Source of the DNA: Mastigamoeba balamuthi
Lineage: Eukaryota > Evosea > Mastigamoebida > Mastigamoebidae
Assembly: GCA_902651635.1 (NCBI GenBank)
Contig: CACRSC010000051.1
Span: forward strand, 1 to 64,000
Direction: 5' to 3'
DNA length: 64,000 nucleotides
The notes under the pieces are model-generated. The model saw nothing but the letters and a program-made list of their open reading frames with translations, searched no databases and was not told the DNA's origin. Position numbers and translations under genes: made by a program. Position 1 is the stretch's first letter. Each line of letters starts with the position of its first letter. Shown in pieces: positions 34,055-45,000 of this stretch.

Positions 34055-37000
34055 TCAGGAGCTGTTGCCGGCGCTCTCGTCGGCCGCGCGGGCCTCGTTG
34101 TCGAGGTCGCGCCACTCCTCGATGATGCGCACGGCGTTGTCGAGCTTGGGCGCCTTGGTGAGCGGGTTGTTGCAGAGGTCGATGGTCTTGGCGCGCTTCT
34201 TGAGCTCCTGCGTGCACCACGTCTCGCACCAGAGCCACTCGGGCGGCAGCGAGTGCAGCTTGACGACGTGCTGCAGGTAGTTGGGCAGGTCCTGGTCGAG
34301 GTTCGCCAGCGAGTTGGGATCGCGCGAGAGCGAGTCGTAGTGTATGCGGTACTGGTCGCCGGCCGCGAGCCTGCGGAACCGCGCGAGGTCGACGACGAAG
34401 AGCGCGCTGATGTGGTAGGGCCTGCCGCGGAGGTGCTCCTTCCAGTAGCCCTGGTCCCAGAAGCGGAAGCCCGTCGTCTCGGGGTTCTGGTTCTCGCCGC
34501 GGCAGAAGGGCGTCATGCCGATGGCGGCCTTGCCGAGGTCGTAGTCCATCAGCTCCTTGAGGTCGCCGCGGACGGCCTGGTCCGCGTCGACAAAGATGAC
34601 GCGCTTGAGGCTGATGGGGAACAGCACGTCGAGGAAGAGGATCTTGTACGCCCAGATGATGCGCTGCTTCTCCGTCTGCGGGTTGAGCCACTGCGGGAAC
34701 TTGTACGTCACAAACTCGTACTCGAAGCCCTTGGCCCGCGCAAACTGCGGCAGCGAGTTGATCAGCCGCGGGCTCAGGTAGTTCTTGATCAGCCAGAACT
34801 TGACCGGCACGCTCGAGTGCTTGGCCACGCTCAGCATCATGATCTTCAGGAACCGCTCGTAGAGGTGCCCGCTCGCCACGCTGAACACGTGCACCTTGTC
34901 GTCGTCGCTCACGTTGGCCCCGGCGCCCCTGCGCTGCTGCCCCTTGTCGCCGCCGATCATCGACGAGATCTTGCCCCACAGGCCCTCGGAGCCCGCGGCC
35001 CCGCGCTCGCGCTCCTTCTCGAGCTCGGCGTCGGACGGCAGCAGCGGGACGCTCTCCTTGCCGTGGCGCTTGCGCACGTCGAGCTGCACCGTGTTGGACA
35101 GGAAGCTCGAGACGACGACGGGCAGCCCCGCGTCGGAGCTGTCGCGCACGGCCTCGTAGAGCTCGCGCGACCTGCCCTCGCGGATCGAGAGCACCCACAT
35201 GCCCGGGTTGGCCTTGAGCTGGAAGTACCCGAAGTTGCTCATCACCAGCGTGTCGCTCGCCCGCTGCGCGCCGGCGCGGGGCGCGAGGATCACCTCGAGG
35301 CCGCGCGGCGGCGCGCCCTTGGGCTGCTCGTAGCAGTTGCCCTCGACGAGGAGGTTCTCGAGGCGGTAGACGGCGACGACGCCCTCGGGGCCGACCTGCG
35401 CGTCGCCGAGGCGAACGTTGTCGAGGTCGTGGCGCGCGACGGCGGCCATGACGACCCACGGGTGCGGCACGTCGAGCCCGACGGTCAGCAGGCGCCGCTC
35501 GGGCATGCCCTCGAACAGCGCCTCGCCCGTCGCCGACGCCACGACGCCGCGGTAGAACGTCTTGAGCGGCAGCCCCTCGACCTCGTGCGCGGGGTTCAGC
35601 ACGACGCTGACGCACGCGGCCCCGCTCTCGGCGATCGCGCGCAGTATCGGGACGATGCGCTGCGCCGCCTTGCTCAGCGGGTTCACGAGCGCCTGGATGC
35701 TCGCCAGGCACTGCGCGCCCGGCTTGCGGATCTCGAACGACCGCTGGACGGCCTCGGGCAGCGGGCGCCTGCGCGTGATGCCCTGCGCGGCGTCGAGGCC
35801 GATCAGCGACGCCGCCTTGGCCACGAGGTCGCTGCGCGCCGCGCCCGCGACCTGCTCGCCGATCGCGTGCTCGACGGGGGCCGCGCGCGCGGCCTCCATG
35901 TTCTCGACGACCGCGAGGTCGAAGCGCTCGACAACGTCGGCGGGCTGCAGCGCGACGACCCTCCCGTTGGTCACGACGCCGCCCGCGCCCGCGCCGAAGA
36001 CGCTCGCGCAGAACTGGCGCTGTGCCGCCTCGACCTCGGAGACCTTCTCGGCGGCCGCGTTCTGCTGCTGCTGCTGCTGCGCGGCGGCCGCGAGGACCTT
36101 GGAGGCCTCGGCAGCGCTCGGGGCCGCGGTGGCTGCGGCCCACGCAGCAGAGGCGCTCGGGGGCGACGAGGCGCTCAGCAGGGCGACGCGGGAGTCGTTG
36201 CTCTCGGCGGCCAGCTCCAGCGCGGCGCTGGCGACGCGCCTGCCGGCGTCGGTCGCCAAGTCGGCGCAGACGAAGTGCGTGAAGCGCTTGGCCTCGGGGC
36301 CCTTGCCCGCGGAGAAGAACTTGGCCGTCTCGAAGGCGCGGCCCGCGGCGGGCGTCACGAGCGAGACGTATTTGAGCGGCCTGGCGTCGCTGACGGAGGC
36401 TATCTTGCTGTACTTGGGCGCAGCGCCCTCTGCACGCGGCAGCGCGAGCGGTGAGTCGATCGCCCTCGCACGTCGACGGGGGGTGTGGGAGGAGGGGACA
36501 CTGGGGCACCGAGGAGGAGCTTGTAGATGTCGGGGGTGTCGTCGGTGATGGCGCCGGTGCGGATGAGGGTCGTGATGCGGTGCGTCTGCTCGTTGGCCGC
36601 CTTCATGACCGTCGCAGAGGGGTTGGAGATGTCGCCGTAGAGCACGCCGTTGACGAACACCAGAGGCGCATCGTCGACGCCGGCGCCCGCCGCGAACGCG
36701 TTCGACTCCTCGAGCCACCTGGCCGTGTCCTCGCCGCCGGCCGCGTCGCTGAACGACTGCCTGACGCCGTACATCCTGCGCACTGCGGTATTTTCCCGAT
36801 GTGAGGCCCGAATTTCCCGATGCGTCGCCTGGCGCTGCGCGTGCCTTGCTCGTACGACGACCGCGCGACGTCGAGGGTCAGCTCGTCCTCGTGCGACTCC
36901 GCGAGCGACGTCCCCATCGCCCCGAGGAACGCCATGCCCGCGCGCGGGCCGCCGTTGGCAGCGAGCGACTTGAACGCGCGGGCGACAGAGGCCGCGAGGC

Positions 37001-38973
37001 TGTCGGCGGCCCTGCAGTTGCCGCTGTCGTCGCACTCCTGCGGGGCGCCGGCCGAGCGCGCGGTGACAAGGACGCCGACGCGCATGGGCAGGCTCTGCTC
37101 GACAAAGTAGCTGAACGTGGCGCAGAGGTCGAGGCTGCGCCTGTCGGCGGGGTCGACGACGAGCAGCACGTTGAAGAGGTTGCGGGCGACGTAGCGCAGC
37201 TGCCCGGGGTAGACGGGCCGCAGGAAGTCGCCGACGGACCTCCAGAAGCGCCTGTAGTGCGGCTCGTGCTCGAGGTCGTTGACCCAGACGACGGCGCCCG
37301 AGTCGAGGGCCACGCGCACGGGCTCGGACTGCTCGCCGGCCGAGCTCGACATGAGCGACGACGCGCTCTCGGGCGCGAGGCCCAGCGAGACGAGCGCGTC
37401 GGCCTTGCGCGTCTCCTCGCGCACGACGTCGAGCACCTGGAAGAGGTCCGACTTGGCGCAGTCGATGTCGCGGCCGTTGACGCTGGCGACGGTGTAGCCG
37501 TAGCCCATGTGGTTGCTGTTCTCGACGAGCGCGCGCACGAGCGTCATGTTGATGCTGACCTTTGTCAGCGACACCGCGAGGCTCGGGAAGTCCTGCGCGA
37601 CCCTCTGCATCATCAGCAGCTTGTCCTCGGCCCCCATGACCACCGTCGCCGCCTGGAACCCGATCTCTGCCCCCCCGCGTGTGACGCCCGCGTCAGCCAG
37701 AGCCGCAGAATCGCGTCAGAACCTCGCAGTTCCTTCTGCTCGAGCTTGTCAAAGTCGTCGCTGAACTCGAGGTCGCCCACCTTGGCGTCGCCGTGCGCTG
37801 CCTTGGCCTCTGTTGCGTCGGAGCGGCGGGGGGGTCAGAGTCGCGCTGCTGCTGCGCTGTGCACGTACCGAGGGAGGCGAGGTCGGCGGTGGACTTCTTC
37901 TCCTCGCCGCCAGCGCCCGCGGGCTCGTCGATGGCCTTGTACTCGACGCTCTTGAGCGCCAGCGACACGCCGTAGCCCTGCAGCCTCACCAGCTCCTCCC
38001 CGGCTACGTACGAGTGGCGCAGCGCGTACCGCGCCCTGCCCTCGCCCGCCATCTTCGCCAGCTCGCCTGGCGCGGCGTGTGAGCGCGCGGGCGGCGCCTC
38101 GGGGGAGGGGAGGGGAGAAGGGAGGGCGCACTGTGCCACGAGAGGAACTCGGGGGTGCCGAGCTGCGAGTAGAGGACGACGAGCGGGACGGCGGGGTCTG
38201 CGCAGGCCGGGTGCACGTGGTCCGTGTCGAGCACGGTGCCCAGCGCGGACCTGCGCGCCGCCGAGTCGACCGCCGCCCGCACGTCCGCAGGCGACGACAC
38301 CACGTCACCGCCGACGAGCGCCCACGACCGCAGCTTCGCGTCGACCGAGAGCTCCTCCCTGTCCGCCAGGTCCAGCTGCCTGCCGCCGTCCAAGCAGAGC
38401 AACGTCATCGCAACATCATCAATCAGGGGAAAAGATACGCGCGAAGGAAATCCTGAATCCCCCGAAAAGATAGACAAATCAACGACCAAACGCCACGCGG
38501 CGCTCTGCCCCCCCCAGATATTTCGCGCGTGGAATCTCGGCGGCGCTGACGACGCGGCGTGACGCGACGTGACGGGGGAGGGTACCTGTGGAGCTCCACG
38601 ACGGGGCTGTAGTAGCGGGACGAGGCGTAGAGGCTGAGGATGCTCGCCCTGGCCGGCGGCAGCACCGACGCCGCGGCCTCGGCGTACGCGTCGCCCCGCA
38701 GCGCCTCCGCGTACCTCCAGAACAGCTCGGCGCCCTCCGCGGCCACGAACTCGCTGCAGCCGGGTGCGAGAAGCGTGCGAGAAGCGTGAGAAGCGCTGGG
38801 AGAAGCGCAGGTCAACGCGGGGGGTGGGGTCTACGCAACGCGGCTTCGAGGGGGAGCGGGGTCTCGGGCCAGTTGGCCGTGAGGGAGACGCGGATGGGCT
38901 TGGCCGAGGGCTGGGCCAGGGCCGCGGAGGCGAGGAGGACCAGAGCGAGCAGACAACGGGGCCGCCCACGCAT
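34055..38973 (-). CDS. UGGT1: UDP-glucose:glycoprotein glucosyltransferase (UGGT, GT24)
   Basis: Eight exons: 38973-about 38837, 38753-38586, 38379-38132, 38066-37869, 37809-37723, 37666-36845, 36782-36510, 36429-34055; about 1435 residues, near the family norm. The first exon has a signal peptide (CLLALVLLASAALAQ). The large N-terminal half is the thioredoxin-like and beta-sandwich folding sensor (CDDSGNC, VFVNGVLYGD). The C-terminal GT24 domain starts DDDKVHVFSVASGHLYERF and has the metal-binding FVDADQAVRGDL and WCETWC blocks. UGGT reglucosylates misfolded N-glycoproteins in the ER so that calnexin/calreticulin rebinds them. The stop follows ESAGNSS: no KDEL-type retention signal is present. 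The sixth intron uses a GC donor; the first intron's donor is unresolved, and a GC donor fits best. Confidence 0.93.
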
Positions 38974-40360
38974 GGCTTGTATCTGTTGGGGTGCTCCTTC
39001 AGACGCCCTACGAAGGTAGGATTTGGTTTGAAAGCAGATCAAATATCTCGGGATCTCTCGATATCTCAATCTCACAGACCCCCGGATGAGCGTTGCGGAT
39101 CGCAGCTCTCCGCCCGCTGGCCTTCCTGCGGTTCACTCTGCGTGAGTGTCTGTCGAGGGTGGGGCCTGCGCTGGGCAATTTGGGTGTTGGCCGAGTTGGA
39201 ATGGGAGCAGTCGTGGACGCAGTTCCGAATCGCACGACCCAACGCCCGCTCGCACGCCGTTCGCGACCGAGAGCGGCGAGAGGGCCACGGCAACGGGCAA
39301 ACTTGGCAGACTTGACTCGAAAGCTCGGCCGCGAGCGGGGTTCGACCAGGCCACCCGAAGGGCCGCCGAGGTCGTGGGCACCTGAGCAGCGGTTCCCCTG
39401 GCGAGGTCAACGGATCGCAGAGGCGAGCACCTGTCGCCGGGCATTCGCAGAGCGCTGAGCGGGGCGGTGATCTCCTCGACCGTTCGGTCAGGGGGCCCAT
39501 AACTGTGTTTCCCACCCCAAGTTGGCAACAGACAGAGACCATCTCCACCGACAGTAGATGGTGGCTGTGGTGTGAAGGGGCAGCGGTAGGAGCTCCAGTG
39601 GGTGCGCAACCACTGGTGCGCCGAGGCTGCGCCCGGACCCTCAGCCCAAGAGGCACGGTCCCAGTAGCACTGAAGGACGCCTGTCCGCCCCTTCCTGCCG
39701 CTGCAGGTGGGGCGGGAGGTGTGCTGGACGCGCGACGGCGGCAGCTCCGGCTGGCGCTCAAAACGAACGGACACGGCCCCACAGGAGGGCACCAACAAGG
39801 CGCTCTGGGACCCACCGCGGGGGCCCAGGCAATGCCTGCGGTGTCTCACTGTGCTCCCACCGCGGGGGCCCAGGCAATGCCTGCGGTGTCTCACTGTGCT
39901 CTTTTTGAACATCACTGACAGGTACACAATAGTTTGGCCGTACAGAGAGCTGTTGTCCAGCGGTGGTGACATGGCTTTGGCGGACTGCCCAGCCTTTGGA
40001 AGAGTGCTAGCAGAGCACCTTGGAACCCCACTGCTCCCGCCAGAACAGGGCACACGGAGCTCAGTCGTGGCACCGTCTGCCGCGCCCCCCCATAGCAGGC
40101 TCGTGCCCCAGCGTGCCCTCTGAGACTCAGGAACGCAGCGCAGCATTCAGCACCCAATTGTACTCCTCGGCGAGTGCTCTCGGTGTCATACTGCAGTGCA
40201 CCAGAGTGCGGTCCGCACACTCGGGAGACACAACGTGCCTACGTAAGGGCACATCGCATTTCTCTCACATCTCATTTTCATTTTCCTCGGTTAACAAGAA
40301 CACCCCTACAGCAACCCAGCCCCCAAAAAGTCTAAGTACTTGTTTCAGAGAACACCGGCC
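38974..40360. other. Intergenic region holding a dispersed repeat, no gene supported
   Basis: It separates the divergent UGGT and orphan-paralogue genes and contains repeat copy 1 (39571-39901). A 337-codon minus-strand frame (39133-40146) runs through the repeat, but it shows no domain and was not called. Confidence 0.5.
39571..39901. repeat. Dispersed repeat copy 1, with a 45-bp tandem duplication at its end
   Basis: About 286 bp (39571-39856) match 43128-43413 without gaps at a constant offset of 3557, with only scattered substitutions. At the right end a 45-bp unit starting CCACCGCGGGGGCCC is present twice in tandem (39812-39856 and 39857-39901); copy 2 has it once. No terminal inverted repeats or target duplications were recognised. 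Confidence 0.85.
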
Positions 40361-42150
40361 ATGTCCACGACCAGGTATTCCCACGGTGTGTGCCTGCGTG
40401 ATTCCGATTCCTTCGCCACGAGCGACAACGCCCGCACGGGTGAGCGACAGTCTGCCCTCTGTGTTCCAGAAGGGGGGCCAGAAATCGCACACGAATCGTG
40501 TCCACTCGGCAAACTCGAGTGCCTTGCCCGGCGCCTTCCACTGACTGGCGCTGCCAACACTCGCAGACACTCGCGAGACGCAGTCCGTGGTCACGAACAA
40601 GACGCAGCAGCAGCAGCTGGAGGAGGAGGCCACGAACAAGAGTGACGACCTGACGACCGCCCCCGGAAGCTCGGCGCCGCAGCCCCAGGCGAACGTCGTG
40701 GAGAGGGCCATGATCACGTGGGAGCTCTCGTTCGAGCCCTTCCCCAGCCCCCTCCCCGTGCCCCCCGGTGAGCGCAACCCTTGAATCTCCGCGGGATTCC
40801 ACTTGCTCGATAATCAATCAATCTTACACAAAAAATCCCGCTGACTCGCGCCTCGCTCGCACTGCGCCCTTGTGCTCGCAAATGCCCGCGCAGTCTGTGA
40901 CGCCGATGTCGACATGAGCGTGGCGCCGTGCGACCCCTTCGCGGAGGACGCTGAGCTCTCGCAGGTGATCTCTCAGCCCGCATCCGTTCCCGTTTTCATT
41001 GCACTTGTCTCTCGCTCACAGGGCCCTCCGAGTGCAGCGCAAGAGGCCCCGCGACGACAACGACGAGGACGACGAGCCCCCGCACAAGAGGAGGCTGGGA
41101 AGGACGGTGCCGGTGCCCGTCTACACCGAGTTGCCCCACATCGACTCGAATTCCTCGGCCTCGACCTCGAAGCCGCCCGGAGTGCCCAGCCAGACCACGT
41201 CGGACAACGCGATGCCGGTCGCGGCGAGGCAGCGCACGGCCGCAGCCATTTACTGCGACACTCCGACGCCGCCTGTGCCCGCCAACGGCGCGTGCATGCA
41301 GTTCATTTACTGCGACACCCCCACCCCCCCGATGTCCACCCAGCCGAAGGGCCACGTGCCGGTGGCTGTGCCCACGCAGAGCGCCCAGACGTTCTCCAGC
41401 CCGCACGAGACCCAGGACCGCGAGCAGGCCCAGGACATGCCCAAGCAGCAGGAGAAGGATGAGCGCGACGTGGCCGTTGCCCGGGAGAAGGACGCCGACA
41501 ACGCCGAGGCCGACGCGCCCGCCACGACGACCGCTGCGGCCGCGCCGGCGCTGCAGGGATCGGCGAGGGCGATGGAGGAGAGCAGCGAGGAGTCCAGCGA
41601 CGAGGAGACCGAGAGGCCGGCCGAGAGCCACGAGTCGGAAGTCACCCACAAGTCCCTCATAGCCTTGTTCATGGACCCGCGGCGCAGGCAGCCGCTGACC
41701 CCGAGGCAGGAGACCAAGCTCGGCGCCCTGCTCCGCTTCAACGCCGACCTCGTGGCCGAGCTGGTCAGGAACGCGCCGGAGCGGGCCCAGCAGCCCGCGG
41801 AAGTGCACGAGCTGCTGGAGCAGGCCACAGAGCAGCCGTTCCACCCGAGGGCGTTGCTCGACTCGGTCTGCCTGGCTGCCCACGCAAACGAGAGGGAGCT
41901 GAGGAAGACGGTGAGGACGGCTGTGGTGCCCGGAGACCCCGCCCAGACGGTGGTGTGGCCCATGCTGCAGCGGCACAAGCACTCGTCTCAGCAGCTCCTC
42001 GACGAGGGGCCCGCACACGGTGAGGAGAGCCTCGAGTGGAACGAGGACGAGCGCGAGGACTCCGACAACGACTACAACGAGGAGGTAGTGGAGGAACAGG
42101 GGCCCAGGGCGACGCAGCAGAACGCGGAGGACAGCGAGAGCGACCAGTGA
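40361..42150 (+). CDS. Acidic orphan protein, paralogue of the 8.3-9.8-kb gene
   Basis: Exons 40361-40439, 40567-40767, 40894-40964 and 41038-42150 give 487 residues. Intron phases (1, 1, 0), the donor GTGAGCGACAG of the first intron, and the short third exon ending in SQ are shared with the minus-strand gene at 8322-9793. Shared protein landmarks are DTRE, WELSF followed by a Pro-rich run, and RKRPRDD (possible nuclear signal). The last exon has a repeated IYCDTPTPP motif (twice, about 20 residues apart), an acidic/Glu-rich middle and a helical part (LIALFMDPRRRQPL; LGALLRFNADLVAELV), and ends in an acidic tail. Its C-terminal half is longer than in the paralogue. No known domain is recognised. 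Confidence 0.72.
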
Positions 42151-43849
42151 ATGACGCCTGTATGGCTGAGTGGAGTTTGAGAACGAGGAAGACCAGCGCA
42201 CATGACAGGGGACAGCGAGGACGAACCGCACGGCGGAAGAGGAGGGGATGCACAGAGTGGCCAACATAGACAACTGCACGATCGCGCCCATCGACTATCG
42301 AGTTGGAGGACGAGGACGACACGCGGTGACCAGCAGGAGCAGAGCGCGCTGCGGAGTGCAGGTGAGCAGCACTGCGGCGCGGTCTCTCCATTGGCTGCTG
42401 ACGCTGAGCGAGCTCACACTGAAGCACACACGCATACCCATCAGAGAGACCTCTAATGCATCTGAGTCTCTTCTTGCTCTTGCGATTACACAGTTGCCCC
42501 CAGATCATAGCATTGTGTATACTGCTGGTGTGTGCTCTGGCCTGCACCCAATCCCTCGAGTGAGGGCGCCTGCATGGCGGATGGCAGTGTCCCCGCTCTT
42601 CAGTGAATTGGATATTGTAATTCTGACAGATTCAAATTCGAAGTCGAAACTCTCAAAACGAAGGGCAGCTCTGGCTTACCGCGCTGGTCAGGCATACCTC
42701 TGTTGGCCCTACACAGCAGCCAGAACCAGAACATGGCCCTGCGGTCAAACCATGTGGTCGTATTGATGTTAGCCGTCTCATTGTCGTTGGCCCACTGTTT
42801 GCCATCTGGTCAACGAGCTTGCCCTCTGAAATGGCAAGTGGGCAGTCAATTCTATTTTTGGCACGTCGCCTTTGACCTTTGATCAATTTTGGCATGTCGC
42901 GCTCGGTCCTATGCACCACAGTCAACGTGAGGTCCTCCATTTCACTGCAGAGCGAGCGCTCACCTCGTTGGGGTTGGGGAGATTCAGATCACTTTAGGTA
43001 CGCATCAAGCCAGTTAGAGAGGGATGAAATAAACATACGAACGGCAGCGACCCATAAATGTGACTGCCACGCCGAAAAGGCCACAAACAGGAGAGTCCAG
43101 ATGACCAAATGAAGGTGTTAGCTGCGGTGTCACGGGACAGCGGTAGGAGCTCCAGTGGGTGCGCAACCACTGGTGCGCCGAGGCTGCGCCCGGACCCGCA
43201 GCCCAAGAGGCACGGTCCCAGTAGCACTGAAGGACGCCTGTCCGCCCCTTCCTGCCGCTGCAGGTGGGGCGGGAGGTGTGCTGGAGGCGCGACGGCGACA
43301 GCTCCGGCTGGCGCTCAAAACGAACGGACACGGCCCCACAGGAGGGCACCAACAAGGCGCTCTGGGACCCACCGCGGGGGCCCAGGCAATGCCTGCGGTG
43401 TCTGACTGCGCTCCTTTTTGGCAGGGCCACCAGCTCCTCGATCTGCACCATGTTGTTGCTGCCGAGTAGCAAGGCTATGAGCGCATGTGCACTGCGGTGG
43501 CAGGAGGTTGCAGTTGGCCATCACGCGGTCGCGTGGGCTCTTGAGTGTGTTTCTCTTACCCAGTCTCTACAGTCCACGGGATTCTCGCGGCGCAGACTCT
43601 TCTGACATTTCAGAACAAATCCTCTCGTACTGCCACGCAAGCCCGCATGCAGATGATGTATCAAGGCGCGTCCTCGTGTCACATGTGACACGTTGCAGAT
43701 CGTACGTGGGTGGGATGTGAATCAAAATAGCTTCGAATTTTGTGAAGTACATTTCAATTGATCGGCCCTGGCATGTCTAGGCCGACACTCGCTCGAATGC
43801 AGGCCACATGGCAGATCGCAGATCGTCAAGCCAGAAAGCTGGTGGTCTC
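42151..43849. other. 1.7-kb intergenic region holding the second dispersed repeat copy
   Basis: No supported gene. AT-richer overall than the genes. It contains repeat copy 2 (43128-43413). Open frames inside it either run through the repeat or lack motifs. Confidence 0.5.
43128..43413. repeat. Dispersed repeat copy 2
   Basis: Gap-free match to 39571-39856 in the same orientation. The terminal 45-bp unit is single here. The flanks of the two copies do not match, so the edges are near the coordinates given. Confidence 0.85.
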
Positions 43850-44470
43850 AGCTGCTCCCTTCGCCCTGCACGAACGCGTCCGCGGGCACCACGAGGCCGT
43901 CGCCGTTGACGTCAGTAGAGGCCATTCCACTTGGGCAACGTCGTCCAGAACGCCGTCGTGCGCGCAGCCGACGACGGTGGGCCAAGAGTCCTGCCCTTGT
44001 GTCCAAGAGCACGTGGACGCCACTGTTCATGGTGCCGATCGCGAGGTCACGCTGATGCTCTACAGGGATATCGAAGTTCATGTGTTGGCTCAGACGATGA
44101 AGCCGGTGGAGTTGCCAAGCGAGCTCACGTTCAACGAGGGGCCCCACGAGGTCCTCCAAGCACAATACTTGCACAGTCCTGTGTGGCACCAACAGCAAAA
44201 TCAGCTTAGCTGTCGCCCTCGACGTCACCAGCGCCGCTCAGCGCCATTGACGAAGCCGAGGCTCCGAAGGGCGACACCGAAGAGCAGCGGACAGCGGCAG
44301 CTGTGTCTGCACGGCCCCCCACCAGCACGTCGTCTGTGCCCTCGCCGTTGCAATCCCCCAAGCAGCCGAGGGGAGTGCTACGATGCTCGCGTAGTACTCC
44401 CACGGAAGATACTGCCCGTGTTCGATGAGATACACGTATCTTCTCTGATATTATCTGGGCACTACGCGAG
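43850..44470 (-). pseudogene. Decayed FG-GAP (integrin-alpha/VCBS-like) repeat gene
   Basis: Three short minus-strand segments carry FG-GAP calcium-loop signatures: CLGDCNGEGTDDVLVGG near 44350-44400, GDVEGDS then a stop then ADFAVGAT near 44190-44240, and STDVNGDGLVVPA near 43880-43925; DLAIGTMNSGVHVLL (about 44000-44045) is a fourth, weaker match. They lie in different frames, separated by stops (for example TAA inside the second repeat), and no splice model joins them cleanly. FG-GAP repeats form beta-propellers in extracellular or membrane adhesion proteins. The likely reading is a host gene in decay; very short exons with sequence error remain possible. Confidence 0.6.
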
Positions 44471-45000
44471 AAAACCGGACCCATAATGTGCGCTTTGGGG
44501 AGGGCGATCGGCATGCGCGGCGCCAGCAAGCAGGAGTTCATACTCACAGCGCCTATTGGAGCGCTTCCTAGCCTTTGCTGCTAGTGTTTCTCTCACTCTT
44601 TGACGTGCAAAGAGTGTTTCCTAGCCTCCGTAGCTAGTGTTTCTCTCACTCTCTGACGTGCAATGAGTGATCCTAGCCTTCGTTGCTAGTTTTTCTCCCA
44701 CTCTCTGACGTGCAAAGAGTGGAACTGCTGGCCTTAATGGCTGTGCAGATCGAGCCCCTTGTGGGCTCCACATTAAAATCCAAAGACAAGTTCCCGAGAG
44801 CTAGAGAACCGCAATACACACCCTGGAACCCGTTATCCAGCCTTAGCTCACCACAAGGGCCAACAGGGTGAGTGAGTACGGACGGTCTGCCCCCGACCTA
44901 ACACAGAAATCCTGGGCCAGAGCACCAGACCTCAGCCAGAGTGGTTGCCTGCGCAGTGACAGCGGCAACGAGCGAGTGACAACGCAGAGTGGCTCGCTGT
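44471..45000. other. Intergenic region with tandem hairpin repeats
   Basis: No gene seen. It contains the 3 x 53-bp array at 44565-44721. It borders the 3' end of RAD1 on the right. Confidence 0.55.
44565..44721. repeat. Three tandem 53-bp units, each with a hairpin
   Basis: Units start at 44565, 44618 and about 44670, each beginning TCCTAGCC. Each ends in an inverted repeat around ACGTG; in unit 1 the arms are CACTCTTTG and CAAAGAGTG, a perfect 9-bp stem with a 5-base loop. Units 2 and 3 carry one or two arm mismatches. Confidence 0.8.

Noticed and set aside
34034-36454. 806-codon plus-strand open frame
   Set aside because: Antisense shadow of the UGGT last exon, whose GT24 domain is unmistakable.
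39133-40146. 337-codon minus-strand open frame
   Set aside because: Runs through the dispersed repeat, has no recognisable domain, and overlapping frames exist on the other strand; GC-rich chance is the simpler reading.
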